64,000 nucleotides of DNA from PALSA-129 sp963842505 (GTDB lineage Bacteria; Acidobacteriota; Terriglobia; Bryobacterales; Bryobacteraceae), in contig CAWJGZ010000001.1 of NCBI GenBank assembly GCA_963842505.1, forward strand, positions 1,736,001-1,800,000. Reading direction: 5' to 3'. The translations under genes were made by a program, and so were the position numbers. Under the pieces are notes generated by a model. That model was given only the letters and a program-made list of their open reading frames with translations, had not been told where the DNA came from and did not search any database. This document shows, piece by piece, positions 52,203 to 62,096 of this stretch. Each line of letters opens with the position of its first letter. Within the stretch, counting starts at the first letter, position 1.

Positions 52203-53204
52203 CTAGCTCCCCGCTGGCGCCGGCCCCGTCGAGTCCCTCAGCATGAACTCCGGATCGATCACAATCTCCACATCGGCCACTGCGGATTTCCCGCTCTTCG
52301 GCATCAGCGATTCGCAGATGATGTGGCCAATCTGTTCGCGCGGGATGTGCACCGTGGTTAGCGCGGGATGGCAGAACTCCGAGAGCTTCACATTATCGAA
52401 GCCGGTCACCGACATGTCCTCCGGAACGCGGATTCCCCGCTCGCGCAATTCGCGCAGCACCCCCACCGCCGTGACGTCGTTGACGCAGATGATGGCCGTG
52501 GGATCATAACCGGTGGCCAGCAGTTGGCGCGCCGCCTGGCGGCCGCCTTCCAGCGTGTCGGCATCGGCGGCTGAGCGCACTTCGAGCGAAGGAATGCGCG
52601 CCACCGCGTCCATGACCGCCTTCATACGTTCGTTGATGGGGCCCAGAATCGCATGGTGTCCAATGAACCCGAGGCGGCGATGGCCTACGCTGTAAAGGTA
52701 GTCCACCACTTTCTCGATGCCCCGCCGGTAATTCACGCGGATGTTCGTGACGTTGCCGCGCGGCGTGCCGACGTCATAAAAAACTACCGGGATTCGGGCA
52801 TCGTTCAGCTCGTCCATCAACTCCGGCGCCATTTCGGAAACGATCGCCGCCAGTCCCGCAACCCGCCGCCCGATCATCAGTCGCACACTGCTGACCAGTT
52901 GCTCGGGCCGGTAGTCCGTATTGGCCATCATTACTTCATAACCGCGTGCGTGGGCGTCGCTCTCGATGGTCTTGTAGATATCGAAAAAAAACGGGTTCTC
53001 CATGTTGGAGGCGATCACACCGATCGTGCGGCTCTTGCCCTTCGCCAGGCTGCGGGCATGGAGATTCGGATGGTATTTCAATTCCTCGATTGCTTTGACC
53101 ACCCGCGCACGCGTCGAGCTTTTGACTACGCTTGCATTATTCAGCACCCGGGAGACTGTCGCAGTGGAAACCTTGGCCCGCCGGGCCACTTGTTCAAGAT
53201 TCAT
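52203..53204 (-). CDS. LacI-family transcriptional regulator
   Basis: 333 residues: an N-terminal helix-turn-helix (MNLEQVARRAKVSTATVSRV, LNNASVVKSSTRARVVKAIEE) with the hinge helix PNLHARSLAKGKS, followed by a periplasmic-binding-protein-like sensor domain (IGVIASNMENPFFFDIYKTI to TVHIPREQIG). Such regulators bind a sugar and release palindromic operators. A palindrome TGGTAGCGCTTACA lies between it and the receptor gene, and related sites precede other genes of the locus. AGAGG stands 8 bases before its ATG. The inducer is probably L-arabinose or an arabinoside. Confidence 0.92.
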   Translation of the reverse strand: MNLEQVARRAKVSTATVSRVLNNASVVKSSTRARVVKAIEELKYHPNLHARSLAKGKSRTIGVIASNMENPFFFDIYKTIESDAHARGYEVMMANTDYRPEQLVSSVRLMIGRRVAGLAAIVSEMAPELMDELNDARIPVVFYDVGTPRGNVTNIRVNYRRGIEKVVDYLYSVGHRRLGFIGHHAILGPINERMKAVMDAVARIPSLEVRSAADADTLEGGRQAARQLLATGYDPTAIICVNDVTAVGVLRELRERGIRVPEDMSVTGFDNVKLSEFCHPALTTVHIPREQIGHIICESLMPKSGKSAVADVEIVIDPEFMLRDSTGPAPAGS

Positions 53205-53279
53205 GGCGTTGCCTCTATTGTACGCGGGTTAAATCCCTTTTTGCTCCTGCAAAGTTATAATCGGCTCCAAAATTAGCTC

Positions 53280-53308
53280 TTGACACAAATCCTGGTAGCG
53301 CTTACACT
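53280..53308 (+). promoter_or_regulatory. Promoter of the Oar-like receptor gene in the arabinose locus
   Basis: TTGACA (53280-53285), 17 bases, TACACT (53303-53308), about 110 bases upstream of the receptor ATG. Confidence 0.65.
53293..53306. promoter_or_regulatory. LacI-type operator O1
   Basis: TGGTAGCGCTTACA has the central CG and flanking TG...CA of LacI/GalR operators. It overlaps the spacer and -10 of the receptor promoter and lies 89 bases upstream of the LacI gene, where it could also support autoregulation. Confidence 0.72.
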
Positions 53309-53416
53309 AGCTTGCGTGCGGAGTAGTTCGTCTGCTGGACGACGGCGACGCTGCTTTCGCGAAAGGGATCGTGGGAGTTCTCATCCCGAATGTTTGACGT
53401 AAGGGGTACACAAACA

Positions 53417-56400
53417 ATGAGGTTCGCCAAATCGAAAGGTTTTGCCGCAGCCGTGTTGCTATTGGCTGCGTTTGCGATGTTCGCTCCATGTGCGATCGCA
53501 CAATCAACCACCACCGGATCTGTGACCGTCACCGTCACCGATCCAAGCGGATCGGCCGTTCCAAACGCTCAGTTGGAAATCAAGGACCTGAGCACCAACA
53601 TCCTGCAAAAGGCCCCCACCGGGGCGACCGGCACGTACACGTTTCCCAGCCTGGCCTTCGGAATGTATCAGTTGACTGTTACTGCCCAGGGCTTCCAGAC
53701 CCAGGTGTTCTCGTCGGTCCAGGTGGTGACCTCTCTAAACACCAGCATTAACGTCCCGCTCAAGCTGGGCGCCACCTCCGAGTCGGTTACCGTGAGTACC
53801 AGTGAAATGCCGCTGGTCGAAGCCGAATCCAGCGTGCTGGCCGACACCATCGACACCAAGCAGGTGACCAGCCTCCCCCTGCAAAATCGCAGCATGTTTG
53901 CCCTGGCATTCCTGATTCCCGGCTGGAGTTCCACCAGCCCCGGCTCGACCGGCGGCACCTGGAACAACATGCCGGGAGGCGCCATCGTGAGCGCCGATTT
54001 CGACGGCACCCAGGCTATCAGCAACCGCTTCCGCAGCGGCGGCTTTACGTACGGCACCTCGGTGGTGAATCCGCGCATTGAAGATGTCGCGGAAATGACC
54101 ATCCAGACCGCCCAGTTGGATCTGAGCGGGAACGGCACGGCCGCCATGAAGATCAGCATCGTGACGCGCCGCGGCAGCAACGCCTTTCACGGCCGCCTCT
54201 TCGAGGACTTCCAGAACACCGACCTGAACGCCAACTCCTGGCTCAATAACGCGCGCCTGCTGCCCCGAAACATCGTCAAGCTAAACGATTTCGGTGGCAG
54301 CATAGGCGGACCCATCTGGAAGAACAAGCTGTTCTTCTTCGGCACCTATGCCGAATCCAAACAGCCATCCAGCATCACTGCCAGCAACAGCGTACTGAGC
54401 CAGACCGCGCAGCAGGGAATCTTCCAGTACAAAGCGACCAACGGCTCTATTCAGTCCGTGAACCTCCTCAGCCTCGGGGTTGCCGCTGGCGGGACCAACG
54501 TCCTCAATTCGAGTGTCGCCTCCGAGTTCTCGGCCATCAACGGCGTTCTGAATGATGGAGTCCTGACGGCGGGGTCCGATCCCAACCTATCTACTTTGAG
54601 CTGGCAGTATGCCGCCATCAGGACCATCTATTACCCGGCGATGCGCTTCGACTTCAATGCCACCGAGAAGCTGCGCTTCAACTTGTCCTACACCCAGACC
54701 AAGACGGTCTACCCCGGCGCGAATGCCGCGAGTTGGCCGGGCGGAATCGATACCGTCGATCTCACGTCGAGCAACAGCAACGATAAAATCGCGGGGTTCG
54801 GTGTGGACTACACCTTCCGTCCCACGCTGTTTAATCAGTTCCATGCCGGGTACATGTATCAATACAGTATTTTTGACCCGGAGAACTTGGGCCTCGACCT
54901 GACCAAGGTCCAGGAGATTTACTTCGGTTACGGAACCGGCCTGTATGGCGGGAATTATCCACGGCAGGCCATTTCCTCGTACTATCCCATGGTGAGTTGG
55001 AACGATACCTTAACCTGGCAGCGTGGCAATCACACCATTGTGGCAGGCGGAGGTTATTACCATGAGCAGGACCACTACTGGAACGGTCCCGGCGGGTATC
55101 CCCAGATCTACCTCGGTTATAACGGAAACGAACCGACGTATTCACCCTTGATTGCCTCGCTGGCCGCTGCTGGTCTGAACACCACGCAGCAGGGCAGCGC
55201 CTCAGCCCTGTATGCCACGCTGATCGGACAGGTTGATGGCGTATACATCGGTGGTGGCGGGCGCCCCCTGAATACCAAGACCGGGCAGTATGCGCCGTTC
55301 GGCGCCTACAACCTGGATGAAGTGCAGCAATCGGGCAACATTTTCATTCAGGACCGCTGGCGTATCAAACCCAACCTGACGTTGAATTTTGGCTTCCGCA
55401 ACGACATCGTCGGCGACGACCACGATCTGAACGGGGCCTACGCCAACGCCAGTCCAGCCAATCTTTGGGGTCCCACGACGGTGGGCGCCATCTTCCAGCC
55501 TGGCACCCTCGGCGGCATCGCGAATCCTACCTTCAACTCGCATGTGCATGCCTACGCCACCCAGTGGGTCAACGCGCAACCGGCTGCCGCGCTCGCCTGG
55601 AGCCCCAAGATCGGTGGGTTCCTCGGGAAGATTCTGCCGGATGGCAAGACTGTAATCCGCACCGGATGGTCGAAGAGGATGTACCAGGAGGGCGCGCAGA
55701 ATTTCTGGGCCTATGCCTCCAATTCCGGCTCCTTCTTCTTCCAGTCAGGCTCGGCGGTTCCCGATACCACCGGGGCGGTCGGAACCTTCCTGCCCGGATC
55801 GTTGAAACTGGGCCAGACGCTCCCGCAGTACGCGCTCTTCCCGCAGACCTGGGCGTCCAATCTCCCGGAATCGACTCTGTCCTTTAACTCCTCGTTTTGG
55901 GCCATGAACCCAAATATCCGCCAGCCCTACGTGGAACAGTGGAATTTCGGTATCGAGCGGCAGATCGGAGCTGGCTCGGCTTTGGAAGTCCGCTACGTCG
56001 GCAATGAAGGCCAGCACGCTTGGTTTAACTATAACCTGAACGAGGTCGATACTCTCAACAACGGCTTCCTCCAGGAATTCCAAAACGCCCAGAGCAATCT
56101 GGCCATCAGCCAGGCCGCGGGCAAGGGCAATTCGTTCGCCAACCAGGGCCTGCCGGGACAGGTCCCGCTGCCCATCTTCGCGGCGGCGTTTGGCACTACC
56201 ACCGGCTCCCTGTACACCCAATTCACCACTCAATTGAAGTCCGCCGCCAGCGGCGGCACCGGGGCAGTGGGAACCGTGGCCAATACCCTGGCCGGCACGC
56301 AGAGTTATATCTGCAACATGTTCGGAGCAAAGTTCTCTCCGTGCGCGGCTCTGGGCCTGGGTGGCGCGGGGACCAGTTATCCCATCAACTTCTGGGAGGT

Positions 56401-57235
56401 CAATCCTTTCAGCACCGGGAATTCCGTCAATTATCTGGACGCCGTGGGCCACTCCAATTACCACTCGCTGCAGGTTGAACTTCGCCAGAGGTACTGGCAC
56501 GGAATGCAGTTCAACCTGAATTACACCTTGTCTCACTCGCTGGTGCTCGGACCCGTGAACGGCTACCAGGCCAACGCCGGCGGCTCCTACCTCACGGATC
56601 GCAACCTCCAGCTCAGTTACCGGCCGAGTAGCTATGACATCCGCAACATCTTCCATGCCAGCGGCGGCTACGACCTTCCCTTCGGCAAGGGCAAGGCGTT
56701 CTTGAACGGAAACAAACTGGCTGATGAAGTCCTCGGCGGTTGGAATATCTCGACCATCATCATCATGCAAAGCGGACCGCCCATTCAGTTCAGCGGCGGC
56801 TACGCCACACTGAATTCGTCGGCCAACAGCGGCGTGGTATTCGCGTCCGGTGTCACTGGGCAGCAGATACAAAACGCCCTGACCGTTCAGCGCATCGGAA
56901 GCCCTTGGGTGCAGACCTTCCCGAGCCTGGTTGCCGCCAACGGAGGGGTTTCGCCCAATTACTTCACTCCCAATGTAACCGCCGGCCAATTGGCCAACTT
57001 CAATTACATTTACGGACTCCATTGGTTCAATGCCGACGCAGCCTTGAACAAGAGCATTCCCATCCGTGAATCCCTTCGCATGATCATTCAAGCCCAGTTT
57101 CTGAACGTCTTCAACCACCCGGCGTTCAGCGCGGGTGGCATCAGCGCGACGAGTCTCAGCTTCGGGCAAAGCACCACCCAGATCAGCACTACAAACTATC
57201 GCCGTATCGAGCTGAGAGCCAATATCGAGTTCTAA
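53417..57235 (+). CDS. Oar-like TonB-dependent receptor of the arabinose locus
   Basis: About 1272 residues: a signal peptide (FAAAVLLLAAFAMFAPCAIAQ), a carboxypeptidase-regulatory-like domain (residues 30-115, TGSVTVTVTDPSGSAVPNAQ and GTYTFPSLAFGMYQLTVTAQ), a plug-like segment with LPLQNRSMFALAFLIPG and IQTAQLDLSGNGTAAMKIS, and a large barrel ending in RRIELRANIEF. Start ATG 53417 has AAGGGG upstream. The LacI operator in its promoter ties it to arabinoside uptake. No separate SusD-like protein accompanies it, unlike Bacteroidota loci. Confidence 0.9.
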   Translation: MRFAKSKGFAAAVLLLAAFAMFAPCAIAQSTTTGSVTVTVTDPSGSAVPNAQLEIKDLSTNILQKAPTGATGTYTFPSLAFGMYQLTVTAQGFQTQVFSSVQVVTSLNTSINVPLKLGATSESVTVSTSEMPLVEAESSVLADTIDTKQVTSLPLQNRSMFALAFLIPGWSSTSPGSTGGTWNNMPGGAIVSADFDGTQAISNRFRSGGFTYGTSVVNPRIEDVAEMTIQTAQLDLSGNGTAAMKISIVTRRGSNAFHGRLFEDFQNTDLNANSWLNNARLLPRNIVKLNDFGGSIGGPIWKNKLFFFGTYAESKQPSSITASNSVLSQTAQQGIFQYKATNGSIQSVNLLSLGVAAGGTNVLNSSVASEFSAINGVLNDGVLTAGSDPNLSTLSWQYAAIRTIYYPAMRFDFNATEKLRFNLSYTQTKTVYPGANAASWPGGIDTVDLTSSNSNDKIAGFGVDYTFRPTLFNQFHAGYMYQYSIFDPENLGLDLTKVQEIYFGYGTGLYGGNYPRQAISSYYPMVSWNDTLTWQRGNHTIVAGGGYYHEQDHYWNGPGGYPQIYLGYNGNEPTYSPLIASLAAAGLNTTQQGSASALYATLIGQVDGVYIGGGGRPLNTKTGQYAPFGAYNLDEVQQSGNIFIQDRWRIKPNLTLNFGFRNDIVGDDHDLNGAYANASPANLWGPTTVGAIFQPGTLGGIANPTFNSHVHAYATQWVNAQPAAALAWSPKIGGFLGKILPDGKTVIRTGWSKRMYQEGAQNFWAYASNSGSFFFQSGSAVPDTTGAVGTFLPGSLKLGQTLPQYALFPQTWASNLPESTLSFNSSFWAMNPNIRQPYVEQWNFGIERQIGAGSALEVRYVGNEGQHAWFNYNLNEVDTLNNGFLQEFQNAQSNLAISQAAGKGNSFANQGLPGQVPLPIFAAAFGTTTGSLYTQFTTQLKSAASGGTGAVGTVANTLAGTQSYICNMFGAKFSPCAALGLGGAGTSYPINFWEVNPFSTGNSVNYLDAVGHSNYHSLQVELRQRYWHGMQFNLNYTLSHSLVLGPVNGYQANAGGSYLTDRNLQLSYRPSSYDIRNIFHASGGYDLPFGKGKAFLNGNKLADEVLGGWNISTIIIMQSGPPIQFSGGYATLNSSANSGVVFASGVTGQQIQNALTVQRIGSPWVQTFPSLVAANGGVSPNYFTPNVTAGQLANFNYIYGLHWFNADAALNKSIPIRESLRMIIQAQFLNVFNHPAFSAGGISATSLSFGQSTTQISTTNYRRIELRANIEF

Positions 57236-57262
57236 CCGGCAGCTTAACAAGCAACCCTTCGA

Positions 57263-57300
57263 GGGCGCAGCACAGCCAATGTGCTGCGCCCATTTTATTT
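57263..57300 (+). terminator. Rho-independent terminator of the receptor gene
   Basis: A 12-bp perfect stem (GGGCGCAGCACA and its complement), loop GCCAA, followed by ATTTTATTTT, 28 bases after the stop codon. Confidence 0.85.
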
Positions 57301-57354
57301 TCCCGGCCGCAAAACGCCCCCCGGCGGGTCTGCCTCCCTGGTGCCCGCCCAGCC

Positions 57355-59427
57355 CTACGACACCTGCCAGTAAACCGAATACCGCTTGTCGGTGATGCTA
57401 TTGAGCGGCGCCAGCGTGACGTCCTTCTGTTGGCCCGTGGTGCGAAACGTCAGCGGTTGATCCGCCGGTTTGATCCAGGAAGCCGGATCGTCGCCCGCCG
57501 CCTTGAACGCCGGCGCCTGCATCTGCAGCCGGAAAGTATTCGGTCCTTCCTGCCCGTTCACCATGCGCTCCGTGAGACCCTCGTTGCCCAGATCGCCCGC
57601 CAGCACCACAGGTCCGTAAAGCACCGCCTGCGTCTTGGGATCGTCGGGCATCGATTCGATCGAGAGATGCATCGGCATCGCCATCTCGATGCGGTCGCCC
57701 GTCTTCCACGCGCGCGAAATCGCCACGTAGCTGCCCGGCGTGGCCGTCGCATCGAGCGCCTTGCCATTCACTTTGACGGTGGGCGCCTGTTGCAGCCAGC
57801 CCGGAATGCGCAGCCGCAGCGCCAGTTGTACCGGCTTCTCCGCCGTCACCACCAGAGTCGTCGCCGCTTCCGCCGGAAACTTGGTCTCCTGCCGCAACTT
57901 GAAGCCTTTTTCGCTCCAGTTCAGCTCCGAGGGAATAAAGAGGTTGACGAACAGCCCCGCGTCGTCGTGCCAGTAAATGCTGTCGTTGAGCTTGGAGTAT
58001 TCCTCCACCCCCGACCCCGTGCAGCACCAGAACGATTGATCCTCGCTCGACCACGTGCGCCACGCCCCCGGCGTCAGCGACAGGTAATACTGCGTGTGCC
58101 CGGTCTTCGGCTGAATCGTGCCGAGCCGATGATTGAGCAGCGTGCGTTCGTAGTAATCGAAGTAGCGCGGGTCGGCGTCCCAGGAATACAGGTGACGCGC
58201 CACTTTGAGCATGTTGTAAGAGCAGCAGCACTCGGCGGTCGCTCCGCTCTGGCGCAATTCATGCGCCAGGAAGCGCGGCTGCGTCAGCCACCCTTCGGCG
58301 TTGCTGGTGCCGCCCGTCACGTATGTGCGGCCCGTGGTCACCGTGTAATAGAAGTAGTCGGCGACGTTATAAAAGCGCCGGTCGCCGGAAATCTCGTAGC
58401 GTCGCGCCGCGGCGATCACCTGCGGGATGTGCGTGTTGGTGTGCAGGCCGCGCAGTTCGTCGCGCCCCATGGCCAGTGGATTCACAAAAACCTTCTTGGT
58501 GAAACGGTCGCCCGCCTTGGCCCACCGGTCGTTGTTGGTGGCCGCCGCCAGGTTGTACAGCACCTCGGCCATGCCGCCGTACTCGGTGTTCAGAATCTCC
58601 TGCATGTGCTCTTCGGATTTTGAGGCCGTCCACGTATCCGCCCAGTCCGCCATGCCTTCGAGCACTTTCAGCGCATCCTTGTTGCCGCCCACGTTGTACA
58701 TATCGAACATGCCGGCCATGATCTTGTGGATGGTGTAGAACGGCGCCCACGGAATCGTCTGGCTGACATCCGGCGCCACCCGCGGAGCGTTCGGATCGCG
58801 CGGCAGCCGCGGTTTGCCGGCCAGGCGGTCCAGTCGCTCCCAGAACGACGTGGGGAAGGCGCTCAGATAACCGCCGCCCAGTTTCTCCTGGCACTTGGCC
58901 AGCTCCGCCACCATCTCATCGGCCTTGGCTTTCGCTTCCTTGTCGCCGGTCGCGGCCAACAGTTGCGCGCTGGCGGAAAGGAAGTGGCCGGTGAAATGGC
59001 CGCGCAGTTCGGTCGCGCGCTGCCCGTCCGAGGGCCGCTCCCAGTTTCCGTTGCCGCCGCCCGCAAAGCCTTGTGACGTGCCCGTGGGCAGGCCCGCATT
59101 CACGCGAAAATTGTACAGCAGGCGGTCGGCGTCAAGCCGCGACATGTAGTCCTGGTTCCAATCCTGCGTGTCGTGGAAAATGCCGGGCAGCAGCCGAACC
59201 TGTGCCTGCGGGAACGGCCGCGCCTTCAGCGCCACGTCTTTGCGCGTAAACTCAATCGGCCCTTGGAACGGCGGGATCACCCCGATCGTGCCGCCGCGCA
59301 TCGCCGGCGTCACGCTGGTGTTTGGGTCGGGAATCCCGACCGGGGGAGTTTGCCGGGGTGCCCCCGGCTGTTGGGCCAGCGCCGGCGCCGCGGCCACCAG
59401 AGCGCCAAAACCACGACGAGTAATCAT
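57355..59427 (-). CDS. Secreted GH127-type beta-L-arabinofuranosidase
   Basis: 690 residues: a signal peptide (MITRRGFGALVAAAPALAQ, with a single RR), then an (alpha/alpha)6 barrel typical of DUF1680/GH127-GH146. The metal/catalytic residues are visible as E399 and C401 in ATAECCCSYN and C468-C469 in FWCCTGSG. In the Bifidobacterium enzyme HypBA1 the equivalent Glu-x-Cys and Cys-Cys bind zinc and the first Cys of the pair is the nucleophile. It would release L-arabinose from arabinofuranosides. A LacI-type site lies 19 bases upstream of the start. Confidence 0.88.
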   Translation of the reverse strand: MITRRGFGALVAAAPALAQQPGAPRQTPPVGIPDPNTSVTPAMRGGTIGVIPPFQGPIEFTRKDVALKARPFPQAQVRLLPGIFHDTQDWNQDYMSRLDADRLLYNFRVNAGLPTGTSQGFAGGGNGNWERPSDGQRATELRGHFTGHFLSASAQLLAATGDKEAKAKADEMVAELAKCQEKLGGGYLSAFPTSFWERLDRLAGKPRLPRDPNAPRVAPDVSQTIPWAPFYTIHKIMAGMFDMYNVGGNKDALKVLEGMADWADTWTASKSEEHMQEILNTEYGGMAEVLYNLAAATNNDRWAKAGDRFTKKVFVNPLAMGRDELRGLHTNTHIPQVIAAARRYEISGDRRFYNVADYFYYTVTTGRTYVTGGTSNAEGWLTQPRFLAHELRQSGATAECCCSYNMLKVARHLYSWDADPRYFDYYERTLLNHRLGTIQPKTGHTQYYLSLTPGAWRTWSSEDQSFWCCTGSGVEEYSKLNDSIYWHDDAGLFVNLFIPSELNWSEKGFKLRQETKFPAEAATTLVVTAEKPVQLALRLRIPGWLQQAPTVKVNGKALDATATPGSYVAISRAWKTGDRIEMAMPMHLSIESMPDDPKTQAVLYGPVVLAGDLGNEGLTERMVNGQEGPNTFRLQMQAPAFKAAGDDPASWIKPADQPLTFRTTGQQKDVTLAPLNSITDKRYSVYWQVS

Positions 59428-59445
59428 GTTTTTTCCCTCAATTAT

Positions 59446-59459
59446 TGAAATCGCTCACA
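59446..59459. promoter_or_regulatory. Candidate LacI-type operator O2
   Basis: Minus strand TGTGAGCGATTTCA, agreeing with O1 at 10 of 14 positions including TG, AGCG, T and CA. It lies 19 bases before the first GH127 start. Confidence 0.5.
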
Positions 59460-59468
59460 TTATGCCAC

Positions 59469-59516
59469 GTTGCAGTGCGGGCGCCCTCGCCCGCGCCGGA
59501 CCCCTGGTCCGGTTCT
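59469..59516. repeat. Double hairpin 3' of the second GH127 gene
   Basis: Read on the minus strand, CCGGACC-AGG-GGTCCGG is followed by GCGGGCG-AGGG-CGCCCGC, 20 bases after the gene's stop. The architecture is that of the six-copy repeat but the sequence differs, so it is a separate family. Confidence 0.45.
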
Positions 59517-59535
59517 CTCACTTACCCTATTACCG

Positions 59536-61986
59536 CTACTCCACGTGCCACTTATTCACGCCCGCCGACCAGTTAGCCTGAATTACTAACTCCAGCCGTA
59601 CCGCATTGGTTGTCACAGGCTTGAATGATACTTCGTTAAATGCGCCCTTCTCGACGCTATAAGGTCCCAGGTTCTCCACCGGCTTCCACTCGTCGCCGTC
59701 CCGGTACAGCAGCCTCCACGACGCCGGCACGGCGCAGCCGCCTCCGCTGGTGCTGTCGTCGAACCAGAACACATCGCTGTGCGACAGTTTATGCGGCTGG
59801 TCGAAGGTGTACTGGACCCAGACCGTGGTATTGCGCGTGGGCCACCAGTCGAAATGCGTGCCGTTTTCGCCGCCCGCCGGCTCCTCGCCGTCCTGCAGCG
59901 TTGCGGTGGCGCGTTCGCCTCCTTGCGGCGGCCGCGAAACCGTGATCTTCGCCGTATCCGTGATCGTCGGCAGCGCCGCCGGCTTCGCGCTGGCTTCGGA
60001 AGTGGGCAGCCACACCGTCATCTCGCCGCGCCCGCGATTGGCCCACGCGTAGTACGGAATCGCCGTGAAGGCCTGTTCGGTCTTCACCGTCTGTCCCTGC
60101 GCGTCTTTGTTCAGCGCCACCGCTTTGCCTTTGATCACTTCCACGCCCTTCAAGAGCTCCGGTTTGAACTCCGCCGTCAGCACGGCGTTATCCGGCAGCA
60201 TCAGGTTGCGCACTTTGCCGTTGGGGTTATCCGCCCACTCGGCTGCGTACACAATCGGCCCGCGCTGCAAGGCCACGCGCCCGCGGTCGGCGGTCACCTG
60301 TTCGTTCGCCGCCACGCGCCGCACCGGCATCGGCAGGCTCAGCTCGATGGTGTCGCCTTTCGCCCAGGTGCGCGTCAGCGCCACGTATCCCTTGTCAATC
60401 TTGATCGGCGTCGTCTTGCCGTTCACTTTCAGAACCGCCGTTTGCGTGTTCTTATCCGTGAAGCGGTAGAGGTCGGTCGCAATTGGCTCATTGCGCGCCC
60501 AACCCGGAATGCGCACGTTCACCGTCAAGGCCGCACTCCTGTCGGGGTTCACCGTCATCCTCACGTTGCCGTCCCACGGGTAGCGCGTTTCCTGAGTCAC
60601 GTTCACCGTGCGCCCGTTGTCCATCTTGATCTCGGCCGTTGATCCCATATAAAGGTTCACCCACAGGGCGTCGCCGCGTTGCGCGTAAACGTAACCCGGC
60701 ACCGACGCCATGAAGCGCGTGATATTGCCGGGGCAGCAGGCCACGCCGAACCACTCGCTGCGCTGGTCCTTGCCCGCCTTGCCCGTGGCCTCCAGCGGAT
60801 TCTGGTAGAAAAACGTCTTTCCGTCCAGCGCCACGCCGGAGATCAGCCCGTTGTAGAGCGTCCGCTCCATCACATCGATATACTTGCCGTCGGCGTGCAG
60901 CAGGAAGAGGCGCTGGTTCCAGTAGTCGTTGCCCACCGCTGCGCAGGTTTCGTTATACGCGCTCATATTGGGCAGTTCGTAGTCGTTGCCGAACGCCTCG
61001 CCGGCCCCGCGCGCGCCCACGCCGCCGGTCACGTGGATCTTCCTGCCCGCCACGTTGTCCCAAATCCTGTCGATGGCATTCACGTAAGCCGTGTCGCCCG
61101 TCAGCGCCGCTACGTCCGCCATCCCGGAGTACAAATACTCCGCGCGCACCGCGTGGCCCACGGCTTCGGTCTGGTCCACCACCTTCTTATACGACTGGTT
61201 ATATTGCGGCTCGCGCGCATTCCTCACCTGCGGCTGCGTATCCGGCCCGCGCGCATCCAGCATGAACTTCGCCAGGTTCAGATATCGCACATCGCCCGTC
61301 ACGCGGTACAGTTTCGCGAGGCCCATTTCCGTGATTTCGTGCCCCGGCCAGATCACCCGCTTGCCCGGGCCGAACGTATCCACCAGCAGGTTCGCCGTCC
61401 GGATGGCCACGTCCAGCAGGTTGCGCTTGCCCGTCGCCAGGTAGTGCGCCACCGCCGCTTCGTAGAGATGGCCCAGGTCGTAGAGTTCGTGGCTGTCCAC
61501 CTCCTCGAGCATCCACCGCTGCGGGCTCGACCACGGATGCGGATGCAGCGGATCGATGGTGCGCGCCGTGTACAGATACCCGTCCGCCTCCTGTGCCGAC
61601 GCGATCTTGGCGATCAGTCCGTCGATGTAGGCGTCGAGCTTCGCGTCCGGATGTACGCTCAGCGTGTACGACGCGCCTTCGATCACCTTGTACACGTCCG
61701 AATCGTCAAACGGATACCCCGGTGGTTTGTGATTCTCGAACGGAATTCCCCGCAGCGCCTCGGCCGCGCGGATGAAGTTGTCCACCCGCCCGGTCTCTTC
61801 TTCTTTCTGAAAAGCGAACGGGATGGTCACCGTGCGATTGATCTCGATGCGTGGCGCCCAGAAACTGTCGTTGACGTGAACCGCCGTGAAGGGAACCGGC
61901 TTTACCGGGTAATCGCGCGGCGCCGTCTGGGCCTCCACGCCGGGGAGCAAAGCCAGAAAAACGGCCAATCCTGCAATCGCTTTCAT
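59536..61986 (-). CDS. Secreted GH127-type beta-L-arabinofuranosidase with C-terminal carbohydrate-binding-like domain
   Basis: 816 residues: a signal peptide (MKAIAGLAVFLALLPGVEA), the GH127 catalytic barrel (VHVNDSFWAPRIEINRTVTI to about residue 620) and a C-terminal beta-sandwich (WWPTRNTTVWVQYTFDQPHK, WRLLYRDGDEWKPVENLG) of the discoidin/F5-8 type. The zinc residues are E346 and C348 (YNETCAAVGN) and C417-C418 (GVACCPGN), almost the numbering of HypBA1. ATG 61986 was chosen for the signal peptide; a longer frame to 62112 overlaps the epimerase. It removes L-arabinose from arabino-oligosaccharides or glycoproteins. Confidence 0.9.
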   Translation of the reverse strand: MKAIAGLAVFLALLPGVEAQTAPRDYPVKPVPFTAVHVNDSFWAPRIEINRTVTIPFAFQKEEETGRVDNFIRAAEALRGIPFENHKPPGYPFDDSDVYKVIEGASYTLSVHPDAKLDAYIDGLIAKIASAQEADGYLYTARTIDPLHPHPWSSPQRWMLEEVDSHELYDLGHLYEAAVAHYLATGKRNLLDVAIRTANLLVDTFGPGKRVIWPGHEITEMGLAKLYRVTGDVRYLNLAKFMLDARGPDTQPQVRNAREPQYNQSYKKVVDQTEAVGHAVRAEYLYSGMADVAALTGDTAYVNAIDRIWDNVAGRKIHVTGGVGARGAGEAFGNDYELPNMSAYNETCAAVGNDYWNQRLFLLHADGKYIDVMERTLYNGLISGVALDGKTFFYQNPLEATGKAGKDQRSEWFGVACCPGNITRFMASVPGYVYAQRGDALWVNLYMGSTAEIKMDNGRTVNVTQETRYPWDGNVRMTVNPDRSAALTVNVRIPGWARNEPIATDLYRFTDKNTQTAVLKVNGKTTPIKIDKGYVALTRTWAKGDTIELSLPMPVRRVAANEQVTADRGRVALQRGPIVYAAEWADNPNGKVRNLMLPDNAVLTAEFKPELLKGVEVIKGKAVALNKDAQGQTVKTEQAFTAIPYYAWANRGRGEMTVWLPTSEASAKPAALPTITDTAKITVSRPPQGGERATATLQDGEEPAGGENGTHFDWWPTRNTTVWVQYTFDQPHKLSHSDVFWFDDSTSGGGCAVPASWRLLYRDGDEWKPVENLGPYSVEKGAFNEVSFKPVTTNAVRLELVIQANWSAGVNKWHVE

Positions 61987-62060
61987 GAGGCCATTGTAAT
62001 CTGTCCCGGGCCGCTTCGCACCTCGCATATCCTTTAACTCACCGCTCACCATCGTTTCGT

Positions 62061-62068
62061 TATACAAT
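62061..62068 (+). promoter_or_regulatory. Candidate -10 region between the second GH127 gene and the epimerase
   Basis: TATACAAT offers overlapping -10 hexamers 30 bases upstream of the epimerase start. No convincing -35 is present on either strand. Confidence 0.3.
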
Positions 62069-62096
62069 GGCTCTCTCCTCGGGAGGTCATGCACAA